A stretch of DNA of 64,000 nt from the NCBI GenBank assembly GCA_016125225.1, contig WGME01000003.1, positions 682,001 through 746,000 of the forward strand. Reading direction: 5' to 3'. The notes beneath the pieces were generated by a model that was given only the letters and a program-made list of their open reading frames with translations, made no database searches and was not told where the DNA came from. The first letter of the stretch is position 1, and every line of letters starts with the position of its first letter. Source of the stretch: a bacterium. Its GTDB lineage: Bacteria > Planctomycetota > Planctomycetia > Planctomycetales > Planctomycetaceae. Shown here in pieces: positions 20,102 through 29,617 of the stretch. The translations under genes and the position numbers were made by a program.

Positions 20102-21811
20102 CTACAGCGACTTCATATAGGCAATCAGTTGCCGACGCTCTTCCTCGGTGAATTCGGGGCCATAGTTGTGCCCCAGATTGGAATTGCCGGGAAGCGTGGT
20201 ATCGAACAGGAACGGTCCCTCGTTTTCGTAACCGACTTTCACGGGATCGTAGTTTGAGGTTCCTTTCTGGAACTGCTTCACGCGTTTGCCAGGACGCTTC
20301 AGCAGTTCGTCCAGATTCGGAACCGATCCGTTATGAAGGTAAGGCGCCGTAGCCCAGACGCCATTCAAGGGTCGCGCCTTGTAGGCAAGATCGCGGGGCT
20401 TGGGAGCAGGGTCGGTTAACGGGCCGGGCATGTTGCTCGTCACCAGAGTGGCCGGGTCCTGAGCCGGCAAAGGCTCATCTGGCCCCACTGTCATTTGCAC
20501 GGCGATATGGAATAGCATCTGGTTGACCACGGCCGTCTCGCCGAAGCGGCCCAGACCCGGCAGCGTTTTGATTCGCCCTTCCAACAGCCCCGATTTTGCC
20601 ATCCGCGTGGCGTAGTTCCCTGCCATCAACGGATCGGTCCCCGAACGGGTGATCACGGCTTCAACCATGCGGGTTGGCGAGGTGCGATCAAAAGTATCGT
20701 CATGACAACTCGCGCAGTATTCGCGAAACAGTACCTGGCCCGCCATCCAGTCGTTGGCATCGATCTCGCCCAGTTCTTCCGGCCATTGTGGGGACCAGAG
20801 TGTTTTCAGGCTGTCTTCGATTTCAATCAGATTGTCTTTCTTGACAGTCGCGGCATATCCGCCGTAGCCCAGCAAGCCGTTCTGGCTGAGATCAACATAG
20901 CCAAAGACCCCGATCACTTCGCCCGCATTCCGTCCCAACGCACCGACATCGACCGTGCCTGTAATCGGTGCCAAGGCCGGGATTTTGAAGTTGGGGATCG
21001 AACCATTCCATTGCACACGATCATGTTGCGGTGTGTCCCACAAACAGGGATAGTCGACGGGGGCATTCGCTGGGCCAAAATTCTCTTCTTGCTCGACGAA
21101 GACCGTGGTCACCTCGTTGAAGATCGCACCGATGGCATCGACTCGTCCGGGACCAAACCCCAAGGCATGGTTCGCAGGCAGATTCCGGGCGTTGTAATCC
21201 GAGCGGAACTTCACGTAGGACTGCAACTCTTTCCGTAACGTCTGGCGATCAGCCGTTGATGAACCTGCTCCCAACACTTTGTCCGCAAAGCGGTTGAACT
21301 TGGCACCTGGCGCTGCGGTTTGGTTCAGTGAATCGACTAGGCGTCGCAGCAGGGTTTCGAAGTCGCCGAGGGTGGGAGCCCCGTCAACCAGATAGGCCGT
21401 TCCCTCGTACTGCAGGACTCCGGTATGGCAGGCGGCACAGGTCATGCCGACGTGCTCGTCATCCTGCACGAAACCGACGGCAAGTCCATCCGGATTGGCG
21501 GTATCGGCCTGACGCGTGAGATATCCCAGGCTGGCGAAATGTCCCGGATCACGAAACAGAGTTGTGCTGCCGGGTTGTTCGAGATGAATGAACCAGTCGT
21601 AGGGCAGGAGTTTCGACCCTTGCGGAACATTGTAGAACCATTCCGCCGTAGCATCGCTCCAGTTCTGTTCCAAAGTCTGTAACGACGTCGCACCGGAGGG
21701 CAATTGCACGTTACGCCCCGAACCTTGGGCGTCAGCCAGACGGGAAAAGCCGACGATCAAACTCGCCAGAAGCGTCATCTGTAACAGTGGAAATCGCAAA
21801 AACTGTAACAC
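20102..21811 (-). CDS. secreted di-haem c-type cytochrome, RoxA-like
   Basis: A protein of about 569 aa with two c-type haem sites, CAACH near residue 125 and CASCH near residue 368, and the C-terminal signature KARPLNGVWATAPYLHNGSVPNL shared by the RoxA rubber-oxygenase and related di-haem peroxidase-like group. A signal peptide (PLLQMTLLASLIVGFSRLADAQG) places it in the periplasm. I chose the GTG at 21811 (GGGAG about 9 nt upstream). The frame is open to 22039, but the extra 76 residues have no signal character. RoxA cleaves polyisoprene oxidatively; most relatives are uncharacterised, so the substrate here is unknown. A MauG/CcpA-like peroxidase role is the main alternative. Confidence 0.88.
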   Translation of the reverse strand: MLQFLRFPLLQMTLLASLIVGFSRLADAQGSGRNVQLPSGATSLQTLEQNWSDATAEWFYNVPQGSKLLPYDWFIHLEQPGSTTLFRDPGHFASLGYLTRQADTANPDGLAVGFVQDDEHVGMTCAACHTGVLQYEGTAYLVDGAPTLGDFETLLRRLVDSLNQTAAPGAKFNRFADKVLGAGSSTADRQTLRKELQSYVKFRSDYNARNLPANHALGFGPGRVDAIGAIFNEVTTVFVEQEENFGPANAPVDYPCLWDTPQHDRVQWNGSIPNFKIPALAPITGTVDVGALGRNAGEVIGVFGYVDLSQNGLLGYGGYAATVKKDNLIEIEDSLKTLWSPQWPEELGEIDANDWMAGQVLFREYCASCHDDTFDRTSPTRMVEAVITRSGTDPLMAGNYATRMAKSGLLEGRIKTLPGLGRFGETAVVNQMLFHIAVQMTVGPDEPLPAQDPATLVTSNMPGPLTDPAPKPRDLAYKARPLNGVWATAPYLHNGSVPNLDELLKRPGKRVKQFQKGTSNYDPVKVGYENEGPFLFDTTLPGNSNLGHNYGPEFTEEERRQLIAYMKSL

Positions 21812-22042
21812 CGAAACCGACTCCCATGAAACCAGGATTTTGCTGAACTGAACTGACTCAGCAGGGACTGACTGTGGAAACTGGCAAAGGACTTTCATCG
21901 ACGCGTGTGCATGATCAACTGCGGCCAGCTCTGTGTCAATCAAGGCAGAATAAACAGAGTGGAGTAGACTCTTTTCAGGTCTGTCGTCGCACGTCGAATT
22001 GCAAGAGGGATCTGCAAAACGGCCGCAATCCTGCGTCATATT

Positions 22043-24838
22043 TCAGAGATTTTCAGTTTCCAGCCAATTGTCACCCGCCGAGATATCCACGGCAAGAGGA
22101 ACATCGAGCGGCAAGGCGTGCTCCATTTCTTCTCGCAGAATGGTGACCAGCGAAGCAACGTGTTCGGCCGGGCATTCGAGGACCAGTTCGTCGTGAATCT
22201 GCAGCAGCATGCGGGATGGATGCTGTTCCGCATTAAGTCGGGCGAATAGTCGGATCATGGCCAGCTTGATGAGATCGGCCGCTGAGCCTTGAATGACCGT
22301 GTTGATCGCTGTCCGTTCAGCCATGTTGCGATTGCGGTTGCGATCAGGGCGAATCCCTTCAATGCGACGTCGACGTCCTTTGATCGTGCGGGCATACCCG
22401 GTCCGTTCGCATTCGCTCAGCACATCTTCGAGAAACTGCGTCACCCCGGCGTACCGTGCGAAGTAGTCATCGATGAACCGGGCGGCTTCATCTTGCGGGA
22501 TGCCCAAAGCTGCCGCGAGTCCGTACGGGCTCTGGCCGTAGATTACGCCGAAGTTCACCGCCTTGGCCACGCGCCGCATGTCGGAGTCGACGGCATCACG
22601 GTCCACGCCATAAACGTCCGCTGCCACTGCGGTATGAATGTCGACACCCTTGGCAAAGGCATCGAGCAACACCACATCTTGACTGAAATGAGCCAGCATG
22701 CGGAGTTCGATCTGCGAGTAATCGGCACACACCAGTTTCCAGCCGGGTTCGCCCGGGATGAAGGCCTTGCGGATCTGTCGCCCGGCCTGCGTGCGGATCG
22801 GAATGTTCTGCAGGTTGGGATCGCTGGAACTCAGCCGCCCGGTCGCCGCGACGACCTGATTGAACGAGCAATGAATTCGCCCCGTTGTCGGATGAATCAA
22901 CAGCGGCAACGCATCGAGATAGGTTCCTTTCAGTTTCGTGTACTGCCGATGCTCGATGATTTTCGCGGGCAGCGGATGGAGCGGGGCGAGTTCTTCCAGC
23001 ACATCCTGATCGGTGCTCGGCCCGGTCTTCGTCTTCTTCTTGACGGGAAGTTTCAACTCCTCGAACAGCACCTTCCGTAGTTGCAGCGGCGAATCGATGT
23101 TGAACTCATGACCGGCGAGGTCGTGAATCTCGGTCATCAACCGGGCGAGTTCGGTGCCGAGGCTCTCGCTCTGCTGCTGCAACTCGGCGGCATCAACACG
23201 GATGCCGTTGTATTCCATCTCGGCTAGCACGGGAATCAGCGGCCGTTCGAGATCCCAATACAGGTCCCACAACGCTTCTTCTTTGAGTTCGTCGGTGATG
23301 AGGCCAACGAGTTCCAGCGTGGCGTCGGCATCTTCACTGGCGTATTCCGCCACCTGCGGCACCGGTACCTGATCCATCGTCTTCTGCTGCTTGCCCGTGC
23401 CGATGAGATCCTTGATCGAGATGCACGGCCGATGGAGATACTTGTCGATGAGGACTTCGAGATTGTGCGAACGAGCCCCGGCGTCGAGCAGGTAATCGCC
23501 GACCATCGGATCGAGACCCAGTGACGGCGGATGAATGCCCACGCTGCGCAGGACGATCAAATCGTACTTCACATTCTGATTGACAAGTTCGAGATCAGCA
23601 CGTTCCAGAATCGGCTTGAGGGCGGCGACAACCTGTGCGGCGTCCAGCAGCGTGCTCCCTTCCGGTCCCATCACCGGCAGATAGTAGGCCGTGCCCGGTT
23701 GCCAACTGAAGGCCCAGCCGACGATCGCCGCACGACGCGGATCGAGATGCGTGGTCTCCAGGTCGAGGCAGATGCGGCTCTGCTGATTGAGATCGGCCAC
23801 GAAGTTCTGAAACGCCGCTTCGGTATCGATGACATGCCATTCGCGCTGCACGGGAGAGGCCATCACATCCGGCGGACTGGACAGAATCTCGGTCGCATTC
23901 TCGGGTGGTGTTTCGTCCTCGTCATCGAACAGCGAACGTGCTTTCTTCGGAGTGGCAATTGGAATCGCAACCGGAGCGGCTGGTCCCAACAGCTTCACAT
24001 CATCGACCATTCGTCGAAAGCCGAACTCGCGGAACAGCGTCTGCAACCGCAGGATATCGGGTTTTGAGCCGCGCTGGTTGGGCCAGTCGAAATCCAACGG
24101 CAAATCATCACGCAGATGGACCAGCGTACGACTCAACCGGGCTTGATCCGCGAAGGTCTTCAGGTTCTCGCGGAGTTTCGCACCGGGGGCTTTATCAGCA
24201 TTCGCGAGCACCTCTTCCAGCGTGCCGAACTGGTTGAGCAATTGAGCCGCTTTCTTCGGCCCCACCAGCGGCACCCCGGGGACATTATCGACCGCATCGC
24301 CGACGAGTGATTGAAAGTCGATCACCTGATCGGGCCGGATACCCCAGTCAGCCTGCAACTCGTCGACACCCAGCGTCGTATTCTTCCGCAGGTTGTAAAG
24401 GTGGACCTGCGGGCCGAGCAGCTGCCGGGCATCTTTATCGCTGGTGACAATGCGGACATTGTACCCCTGCTCCACCGCCTGCTTCGTGAGCGTGGCGATC
24501 ACATCGTCGGCTTCCCAGCCGGCATGCTCTATGATGGGCACGCCGAAGGCCTGCAGCACCTCATGAATGCGGCCGATCTGCGGCACGAGATCGACCGGCG
24601 TTTCGGTCCGGTTTGCCTTGTACTCAGGGTAGAGCACGTTGCGTTCGCTGGGGGCACTCGAATCCCACGCGAAGATCAACCAGCCGGGCTTATGCTCGCG
24701 GATCAGCGTCAGCAGGTCGCGACTGATCCCGAACAGGGCATTGGTCGGCTGGCCCGAGGGGCTGGTCATGCCGGGAATGGCATGAAACACCTGAAAAATC
24801 AGCGAAAACGTATCGATCAGATAGACCGTGTCCGACAT
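22043..24838 (-). CDS. polA: DNA polymerase I
   Basis: A 931-aa enzyme of normal length with all three domains: an N-terminal 5'-3' exonuclease (FLAP) domain (about 1-290), a 3'-5' exonuclease (about 330-510) and the family A polymerase (about 540-931). The proofreading site looks intact, with DLETT, NVKYDLIV and the YASEDADATLEL segment. Polymerase motifs A (DYSQIELRM, about 706), B (RVAKAVNFGVIYGQ, about 755) and C (QIHDELVLE, about 878) are all present. It fills gaps and removes primers in replication and repair. ATG at 24838 with AGGA 7 nt upstream. Confidence 0.98.
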   Translation of the reverse strand: MSDTVYLIDTFSLIFQVFHAIPGMTSPSGQPTNALFGISRDLLTLIREHKPGWLIFAWDSSAPSERNVLYPEYKANRTETPVDLVPQIGRIHEVLQAFGVPIIEHAGWEADDVIATLTKQAVEQGYNVRIVTSDKDARQLLGPQVHLYNLRKNTTLGVDELQADWGIRPDQVIDFQSLVGDAVDNVPGVPLVGPKKAAQLLNQFGTLEEVLANADKAPGAKLRENLKTFADQARLSRTLVHLRDDLPLDFDWPNQRGSKPDILRLQTLFREFGFRRMVDDVKLLGPAAPVAIPIATPKKARSLFDDEDETPPENATEILSSPPDVMASPVQREWHVIDTEAAFQNFVADLNQQSRICLDLETTHLDPRRAAIVGWAFSWQPGTAYYLPVMGPEGSTLLDAAQVVAALKPILERADLELVNQNVKYDLIVLRSVGIHPPSLGLDPMVGDYLLDAGARSHNLEVLIDKYLHRPCISIKDLIGTGKQQKTMDQVPVPQVAEYASEDADATLELVGLITDELKEEALWDLYWDLERPLIPVLAEMEYNGIRVDAAELQQQSESLGTELARLMTEIHDLAGHEFNIDSPLQLRKVLFEELKLPVKKKTKTGPSTDQDVLEELAPLHPLPAKIIEHRQYTKLKGTYLDALPLLIHPTTGRIHCSFNQVVAATGRLSSSDPNLQNIPIRTQAGRQIRKAFIPGEPGWKLVCADYSQIELRMLAHFSQDVVLLDAFAKGVDIHTAVAADVYGVDRDAVDSDMRRVAKAVNFGVIYGQSPYGLAAALGIPQDEAARFIDDYFARYAGVTQFLEDVLSECERTGYARTIKGRRRRIEGIRPDRNRNRNMAERTAINTVIQGSAADLIKLAMIRLFARLNAEQHPSRMLLQIHDELVLECPAEHVASLVTILREEMEHALPLDVPLAVDISAGDNWLETENL

Positions 24839-24934
24839 CGAAATCCTGTCCGTCAGCAGTAGGCATCAAGGGAATGCGTAGTAGACCGCAATCCCCGCCG
24901 ACATGCGACAGTACGCGGGAATTTCGTGATTCAC

Positions 24935-24956
24935 CCGCCCGCAGCGCCAGCCAGGG
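24935..24956. repeat. half-site of the CCCGCAGCGC repeat
   Basis: CCGCAGCGCCAGCCAGGG resembles one arm of the long inverted repeat at 37351-37423 (CCGCAGCGCTAGCAAGGG). No mirrored arm follows, so this looks like a decayed or partial copy. Confidence 0.5.
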
Positions 24957-24973
24957 TGATATGACAGTTCGAT

Positions 24974-25066
24974 GGGTGCCACGGTTGGCTTGTCCAACTG
25001 TGCCTGTCACGATATGACGAACTGGACCAACGCCTATCCACACTGCTGGCTTGCCAGCAGTGACAT
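24974..25066. repeat. interspersed two-hairpin repeat, copy 2
   Basis: Begins GGGTGCCACGGTTGG like the copy at 14825 and ends with the perfect hairpin ACTGCTGGC-TT-GCCAGCAGT (25042-25061). Loops and middle differ from copy 1 while stems are kept. It lies between polA and a small minus-strand gene. Confidence 0.75.
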
Positions 25067-25115
25067 ACTCGCCGAGGCAACAATTAAATTGTTCAAACCT
25101 CTATAATAGCCGCTG

Positions 25116-25337
25116 TTATTTAATGGATACTAATCTGCCACGTGCATTCGTAAGCGCTGACATTAGCTGCTCAAAGTCAACGATCCAAGGTTGGCCGTCT
25201 CGTCTCCCATAGACTTCAACTTGCAGCGAGTCAATCTCCTGGTTGACTTCTGCAAATTGCTCCTCTCCAATCATCAACTGAACAACGAGTCGCTCCCGAT
25301 CAGGAGGGCTTGCCAAATCAAGCGTAATGCTGTCCAT
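25116..25337 (-). CDS. small hypothetical protein, 73 aa
   Basis: A 73-residue acidic soluble protein (begins MDSITLDLASPPDRERLV, contains EVYGRRDGQPWIVDFEQLM). The mix of an N-terminal strand-rich half and a C-terminal helix is protein-like, and no competing frame covers the region. Start ATG at 25337 has GGAAG about 10 nt upstream. It may be a small conserved protein, but I do not recognise a family. Not clearly in an operon. Confidence 0.55.
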   Translation of the reverse strand: MDSITLDLASPPDRERLVVQLMIGEEQFAEVNQEIDSLQVEVYGRRDGQPWIVDFEQLMSALTNARGRLVSIK

Positions 25338-25488
25338 TGTCGAGTTACTTCCTGAGTTAGGGGAGCCGAAATCTTTTTAAACATGATAGCCGCAGCAAAT
25401 AGGTCAGCCGTCTATCTGCCGACTTATTCTGATATCGTGTTATGCAGGCAGGCGGGGCCCTGCCCCACCAAAAGATATTGGAAAACTG

Positions 25489-25896
25489 ATGCAGATCACA
25501 GTGGAAACAACAGTCGCCGCGCCCATCGAACAGGTCTGGCGGGCTTACACGACGCCGGAGGACATCAAGCAGTGGAATGCGGCCTCCGATGATTGGCACA
25601 CGACCTCAGCCAGCGTCGATTTGCGTGTCGGTGGCCAGTTCTCCTCGCGCATGGAAGCGAAAGATGGCAGCTTTGGCTTCGATTTCGCGGGGACCTATAC
25701 GGCCGTGGAACCGCTCAAACGGCTGGAATACTCGTTTGGAGATCGCCAGGCGAAGGTGGAATTCGTCACCACCGAAACCGGCGTGATTGTCCTCGTGACC
25801 TTTGATGCCGAGGAAGCGCATTCCATCGACCAGCAACGCGACGGCTGGCAGGCGATTTTGAACAACTTCGCGCGACACGTCGAGCAGCAGGTGTGA
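25489..25896 (+). CDS. SRPBCC / AHSA1-like domain protein
   Basis: A 135-aa protein covering one START-like SRPBCC domain of the AHSA1 type. The N-terminus has the family pattern (ITVETTVAAPIEQVWRAYTTPEDIKQWN), followed by GGQFSSRM, FAGTYTAVEPLKRLEY and the final helix DGWQAILNNFARHVE. These small proteins bind hydrophobic ligands in a deep pocket; bacterial members are mostly uncharacterised and are often annotated as activator of Hsp90 ATPase or polyketide cyclase. The next gene, a DHFR-like protein, is on the same strand about 80 bp on, and the pair may be expressed together. Confidence 0.92.
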   Translation: MQITVETTVAAPIEQVWRAYTTPEDIKQWNAASDDWHTTSASVDLRVGGQFSSRMEAKDGSFGFDFAGTYTAVEPLKRLEYSFGDRQAKVEFVTTETGVIVLVTFDAEEAHSIDQQRDGWQAILNNFARHVEQQV

Positions 25897-25910
25897 TGCT
25901 CTGTCTTATC

Positions 25911-25931
25911 ATGCAGGCAGGAGCCTGCCCT
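25911..25931. repeat. short palindrome GCAGGCAGGAGCCTGCC
   Basis: GGCAGG and CCTGCC pair around a two-base AG loop, followed by CTAC. A related sequence, TATGCAGGCAGGCGGGGCCCTGCCCCACC, lies at 25441-25469 just before the AHSA1-like gene, so the gene is flanked by two variants of one palindrome in the same orientation. Confidence 0.5.
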
Positions 25932-25978
25932 ACGATACTGCACCACGTGAAGCTGCAATCTCACGCAAGGAATGCTTG

Positions 25979-26509
25979 ATGGCCAGGCTTGTGTTCGGAA
26001 TGAATCAGTCGCTGGATGGTTACGTCGATCATACGAAGTTTGCCCCGAGTCCTACACTGTTCCGTCACTTTATTGCCGAAGCCGAAGGGCAGACGGGGAG
26101 TTTGTACGGCCGCGGGATCTATGAGATTATGCGGTACTGGGACGACGAGCATCCGGAATGGGATGACGATGAACGGGCTTTCGCGAAGGCCTGGCGGAAA
26201 CAACCGAAATGGGTGGTCTCGCAGTCGTTGAAGTCGGTCGGCCCCAACGCCACGTTGGTCGATGGTGATCTGGAGCAGGCGGTTCGCAAGATCAAAGCTG
26301 AACATGAGGGCGAGATCGAAGTCGCGGGGCCGAACCTGGCACACAGCCTCACCGCGTTGGGGTTGATCGATGAGTATCGCATCTACCTGCACCCCGTGGT
26401 GCTCGGAAAGGGCCAGCCCTATTTCGCCGGACCACGGCCGCCGCTGCGTCTGGTGTCTCATGACCGAATTGCCGACGATGTGATCCGGCTGACCTATGTT
26501 CCTGCGTAA
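25979..26509 (+). CDS. dihydrofolate-reductase-like (RibD C-terminal) protein
   Basis: A 176-aa protein of the DHFR-like family that includes the RibD reductase domain. Visible landmarks are LVFGMNQSLDGYVDH at the N-terminus, LYGRGIYEIM, the nucleotide-binding IEVAGPNLAHSLTALGLIDEY and HPVVLGKGQPYF. Stand-alone members of this size are widespread reductases of unknown substrate and not true DHFR. Start ATG at 25979 is preferred, because AAGGA lies 7 nt upstream, over the adjacent TTG at 25976. It follows the AHSA1-like gene on the same strand; these two families are often neighbours. Confidence 0.9.
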   Translation: MARLVFGMNQSLDGYVDHTKFAPSPTLFRHFIAEAEGQTGSLYGRGIYEIMRYWDDEHPEWDDDERAFAKAWRKQPKWVVSQSLKSVGPNATLVDGDLEQAVRKIKAEHEGEIEVAGPNLAHSLTALGLIDEYRIYLHPVVLGKGQPYFAGPRPPLRLVSHDRIADDVIRLTYVPA

Positions 26510-26639
26510 CTTCGCATTACTCCGCGAACTCTGCGTTTTGACCGAATCCACCAAGCTGGCCCCAGTGCGGGCTTGCGAAGGCGAACGGTGAACGGGTACG
26601 GTTCAAAGACTTCCTGAGGTGCTTTCATCGAGGTGGTTT

Positions 26640-28280
26640 ATGAACCGGTTTATGCTCGGCGTGTGTGCTTGGTTACTTGGCGGTTTCTGTTGCCTGCCAC
26701 TCTCGGCGGCTGAGCGGCCGAACATTCTGATCTTGTTCGCCGACGATCTGGGCTACTCTGACCTGGGGTGCTACGGCAGCGAGATTGATACGCCGCATCT
26801 CGATCGTCTGGCACAGAATGGTTTGCGGTTCACGCAGTTCTATAACACGGCCCGTTGCTGGCCGTCGCGGGCGGCGTTGCTCACCGGGTATTACGCCCAG
26901 CAGGTGCGACGCGATTCGCTCCCCGGTGTACCGAGCGGCAGTCGCGGCATCCGTCAGCCGTGGGCGAAGCTGCTGCCGGAATTGCTGAAACCGGCGGGGT
27001 ATCACAGCTATCACTCCGGCAAATGGCATGTTGATGGGCCGCGGATTGCCAGTGGTTTTGAGCATTCCTATAGCCTCGAAGACCACAATCACTTCTTCAA
27101 TCCGCAACAGCATCTGGAAGATGATGTCCCGTTGCCGCCCGTACCGAAGGGGGCCAATGAGTACGTCACCATCACCATCGTCGATCATGCGATTCGCTGT
27201 CTGCAGGACCACGCAAAGCAACACGCGGGTCAGCCGTTCTGTTCGTATGTGGCGTTCACGGCCCCGCACTTCCCATTGCAGGCCTTGCCGGACGACATCG
27301 CCAAGTACCAGGAACGTTATCGTCAGGGATGGGACAAAACCCGTGCCGCCCGCTATCAACGGCAGCGAGAGATGGGGCTGGTCACGGCCGAGCTTTCCGC
27401 GCGGGAAGAAGACATCGGCCCGCCGTATGACTTCCCGGAAGATATCAAGAAGCTGGGACCAGGGGAGATCAACCGGCCGCTCGCATGGGATGCGCTGACA
27501 TCGGAGCAGCAAGAGTTTCAAACCAATAAGATGGCGATTCATGCTGCGATGGTGGACCGCATGGATCAGGAGATCGGCCGCATTCTGGCACAAGTGGAGG
27601 CCATGCAGGCGACTGAAGACACGCTCGTGATGTTTCTGTCCGACAATGGTGCGAGTGCGGAAATCATGGTGCGGGGAGATGGTCATGATCAGACGGCAGC
27701 ACCGGGTTCCGCGGCGACATTTCTGTGTCTCGGGCCAGGTTGGTCAACGTCCTCGAACACACCGTTCCGTCGTCACAAGACGTGGGTTCATGAAGGGGGC
27801 ATCTCCACACCGTTCATCGTCACTTGGCCGAGGGGGATTGCCGCTCGTGGTGAACTTCGCAGCACGCCGGGACATATCATCGATGTTGTCCCGACCCTGT
27901 TGGATGTCGCCGGTGTGAATGCAAAAGCGGAGGATAGCCAAGTGCCTGCTCGTCCGGGTATCAGCCTAGTGAAAGAGTTCGCAGAAGCGGGTTCCGTCAG
28001 TCACGACAGCCTCTGGTGGCTGCACGAGGGGAACCGAGCGATCCGCATGGGTGATTGGAAACTGGTCGCCGCGAAGGATCAGCCGTGGGAATTGTACGAC
28101 CTGTCACAAGACCGCAGTGAGCAGCACAACCTGGCCGCCGGGAAGCCGGAGTTAGTACGCGAACTGGCCACTCTATGGGACGCGCAAACGGCGGAGTATC
28201 TGAAGCATGCATTGCTCGATCCGGCTCCAGAACCATCTCGCCCTGCTAATGGCAAGAAAGCCAAAAAGAAAGCGGACTAA
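26640..28280 (+). CDS. secreted arylsulfatase, Cys-type
   Basis: A 546-aa sulfatase with a signal peptide (residues 1-24). The formylglycine motif CWPSRAALLTG starts at C73, and metal ligands are seen at ILFADDLGYSD (D35, D36) and FLSDNGAS. It hydrolyses sulfate esters, probably on polysaccharides outside the cytoplasm, after conversion of C73 to formylglycine. ATG at 26640 has GAGGTG upstream; the frame's earlier start at 26619 would add seven residues before the signal peptide. The C-terminal tail is Lys-rich (KKAKKKAD). Sulfatases of this type are highly expanded in planctomycetes. Confidence 0.95.
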   Translation: MNRFMLGVCAWLLGGFCCLPLSAAERPNILILFADDLGYSDLGCYGSEIDTPHLDRLAQNGLRFTQFYNTARCWPSRAALLTGYYAQQVRRDSLPGVPSGSRGIRQPWAKLLPELLKPAGYHSYHSGKWHVDGPRIASGFEHSYSLEDHNHFFNPQQHLEDDVPLPPVPKGANEYVTITIVDHAIRCLQDHAKQHAGQPFCSYVAFTAPHFPLQALPDDIAKYQERYRQGWDKTRAARYQRQREMGLVTAELSAREEDIGPPYDFPEDIKKLGPGEINRPLAWDALTSEQQEFQTNKMAIHAAMVDRMDQEIGRILAQVEAMQATEDTLVMFLSDNGASAEIMVRGDGHDQTAAPGSAATFLCLGPGWSTSSNTPFRRHKTWVHEGGISTPFIVTWPRGIAARGELRSTPGHIIDVVPTLLDVAGVNAKAEDSQVPARPGISLVKEFAEAGSVSHDSLWWLHEGNRAIRMGDWKLVAAKDQPWELYDLSQDRSEQHNLAAGKPELVRELATLWDAQTAEYLKHALLDPAPEPSRPANGKKAKKKAD

Positions 28281-28497
28281 ACGGGCATAGATTGGCAGCC
28301 ACTTGATCATGTGATGCGGTAACACGACCGACTCGCGGGGATGCATCGCAGTCGTTGAATGGACTGTCAATTCATAGCGGGTCTGATACGCTGTGGTTCA
28401 TGGAGTTTTTTGGCTACTGCAGAGTGCCTCGGATGGCCAGATGCCCCACGCGCTACGAACATAAGCCGTGCTCTGCTCCATGTGAAGATATGCCTCC

Positions 28498-29511
28498 ATG
28501 GTTTTGAAAGTGATGCAGATCTATGTCCCGAAGGGGACCGACGAGACTGTGAACAAGCTGCTCGAAGAGCGCGAGGTCTTGTCGCGCTGGCGAGACAATG
28601 ACCTGGGACAGATGGTCGTGCATCTCCTCGTCCCTGCCGAGGAGACAGAGCCGATTATGGATCGGTTTGAACAGGAGTTCTCTGATACCGAAGGCTTTCA
28701 CGTCATCTTATTTCCTGTGGGGGCCGTGTTGCCACGGCCGCAGTTGGAACCTGCTGAAGACGAATCCCGTACCGCTTCAGAACCGGAAGAAGTACGATTC
28801 GGCAATCAACGTCTCAGTCGGGAAGAATTGTATACGCAGGTGACGGAAGGCCTGGACAATACCCGCGTGTTTCTGGTGCTGACGATTCTCTCGGCGATTG
28901 TTGCTGCTGTGGGACTGCTGCGAGACGATGTGGCCGTGATCATTGGGGCCATGGTGATTGCGCCGCTACTGGTCCCCAATGTGGCCATGTCACTGGCGAC
29001 CACGCTGGGTGACTTCACGTTGTTGCGGCGTGCACTGGTCGCAAATCTTGTCGGGCTTACTGCCGCCTTTGGTTGCGCGGTCGGCATCGGCTTTCTCATT
29101 CCGATCAGCGGAGACATCCCTGCGATTGCTTCGCGGACGAAAACCGAGTTCCTGGATATCTGGCTAGCATTAGTTGCTGGCTCTGCCGGAACTCTGGCCT
29201 TCACACAAGGACTTTCGGGAGCCGTAATCGGAGTCATGGTTGCCGTGGCTTTGATGCCGCCACTGGTGGTTAGTGGCATGCTGCTGGGTGACGGCGACGT
29301 CAGGTTGGCGTGCGGGGCATTGCTGCTGACCAGCGCAAATCTGATCTGCATCAATCTCGCAGGTGTTGCCACTTTTCTGGCTCAAGGAGTCTGGCCGCGG
29401 AGTTGGTGGGAAGCCGAGCGGGCCAAACAGGCGACATGGCAGGCCCTGGTCATTCTCCTGGTTCTACTGTCCATCCTCGGCATGGTCCTTTGGTTGAATA
29501 CCAAAAACTGA
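28498..29511 (+). CDS. DUF389 family integral membrane protein
   Basis: A 337-aa protein with a soluble N-terminal domain (about residues 1-110) and about six membrane spans. The family core is clear: LTILSAIVAAVGLL, then DDVAVIIGAMVIAPLLVPN, then ALVANLVGLTAAFG and VAVALMPPLVVSG. DUF389 (TIGR00341-type) proteins are widespread and of unknown function. The N-terminal domain with VMQIYVPKGTDETV and a glutamate-rich linker is as expected. Standalone gene; the next gene is convergent. Confidence 0.93.
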   Translation: MVLKVMQIYVPKGTDETVNKLLEEREVLSRWRDNDLGQMVVHLLVPAEETEPIMDRFEQEFSDTEGFHVILFPVGAVLPRPQLEPAEDESRTASEPEEVRFGNQRLSREELYTQVTEGLDNTRVFLVLTILSAIVAAVGLLRDDVAVIIGAMVIAPLLVPNVAMSLATTLGDFTLLRRALVANLVGLTAAFGCAVGIGFLIPISGDIPAIASRTKTEFLDIWLALVAGSAGTLAFTQGLSGAVIGVMVAVALMPPLVVSGMLLGDGDVRLACGALLLTSANLICINLAGVATFLAQGVWPRSWWEAERAKQATWQALVILLVLLSILGMVLWLNTKN

Positions 29512-29617
29512 AGTTCGGCAGAGATCTTTTTGCAGCTACCCAGAATTCTGTTGTTTGCGCTTCAGAAGGTTTCGCAGAGCACTGAGCGATGCTACTTGGC
29601 GCCAGAATGCCAGAAAA

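Noticed and set aside
21812-22039. N-terminal extension of the RoxA-like cytochrome
   Set aside because: The 76 extra residues would place the signal peptide inside the protein; a GTG at 21811 with GGGAG upstream gives a normal secreted protein.
13606-28280. Dedicated sulfatase plus activating-enzyme unit
   Set aside because: The FGE-like gene and the arylsulfatase are 12 kb apart and on opposite strands, and the FGE-like protein has a diverged core (CGGVWE), so a functional pair cannot be claimed.
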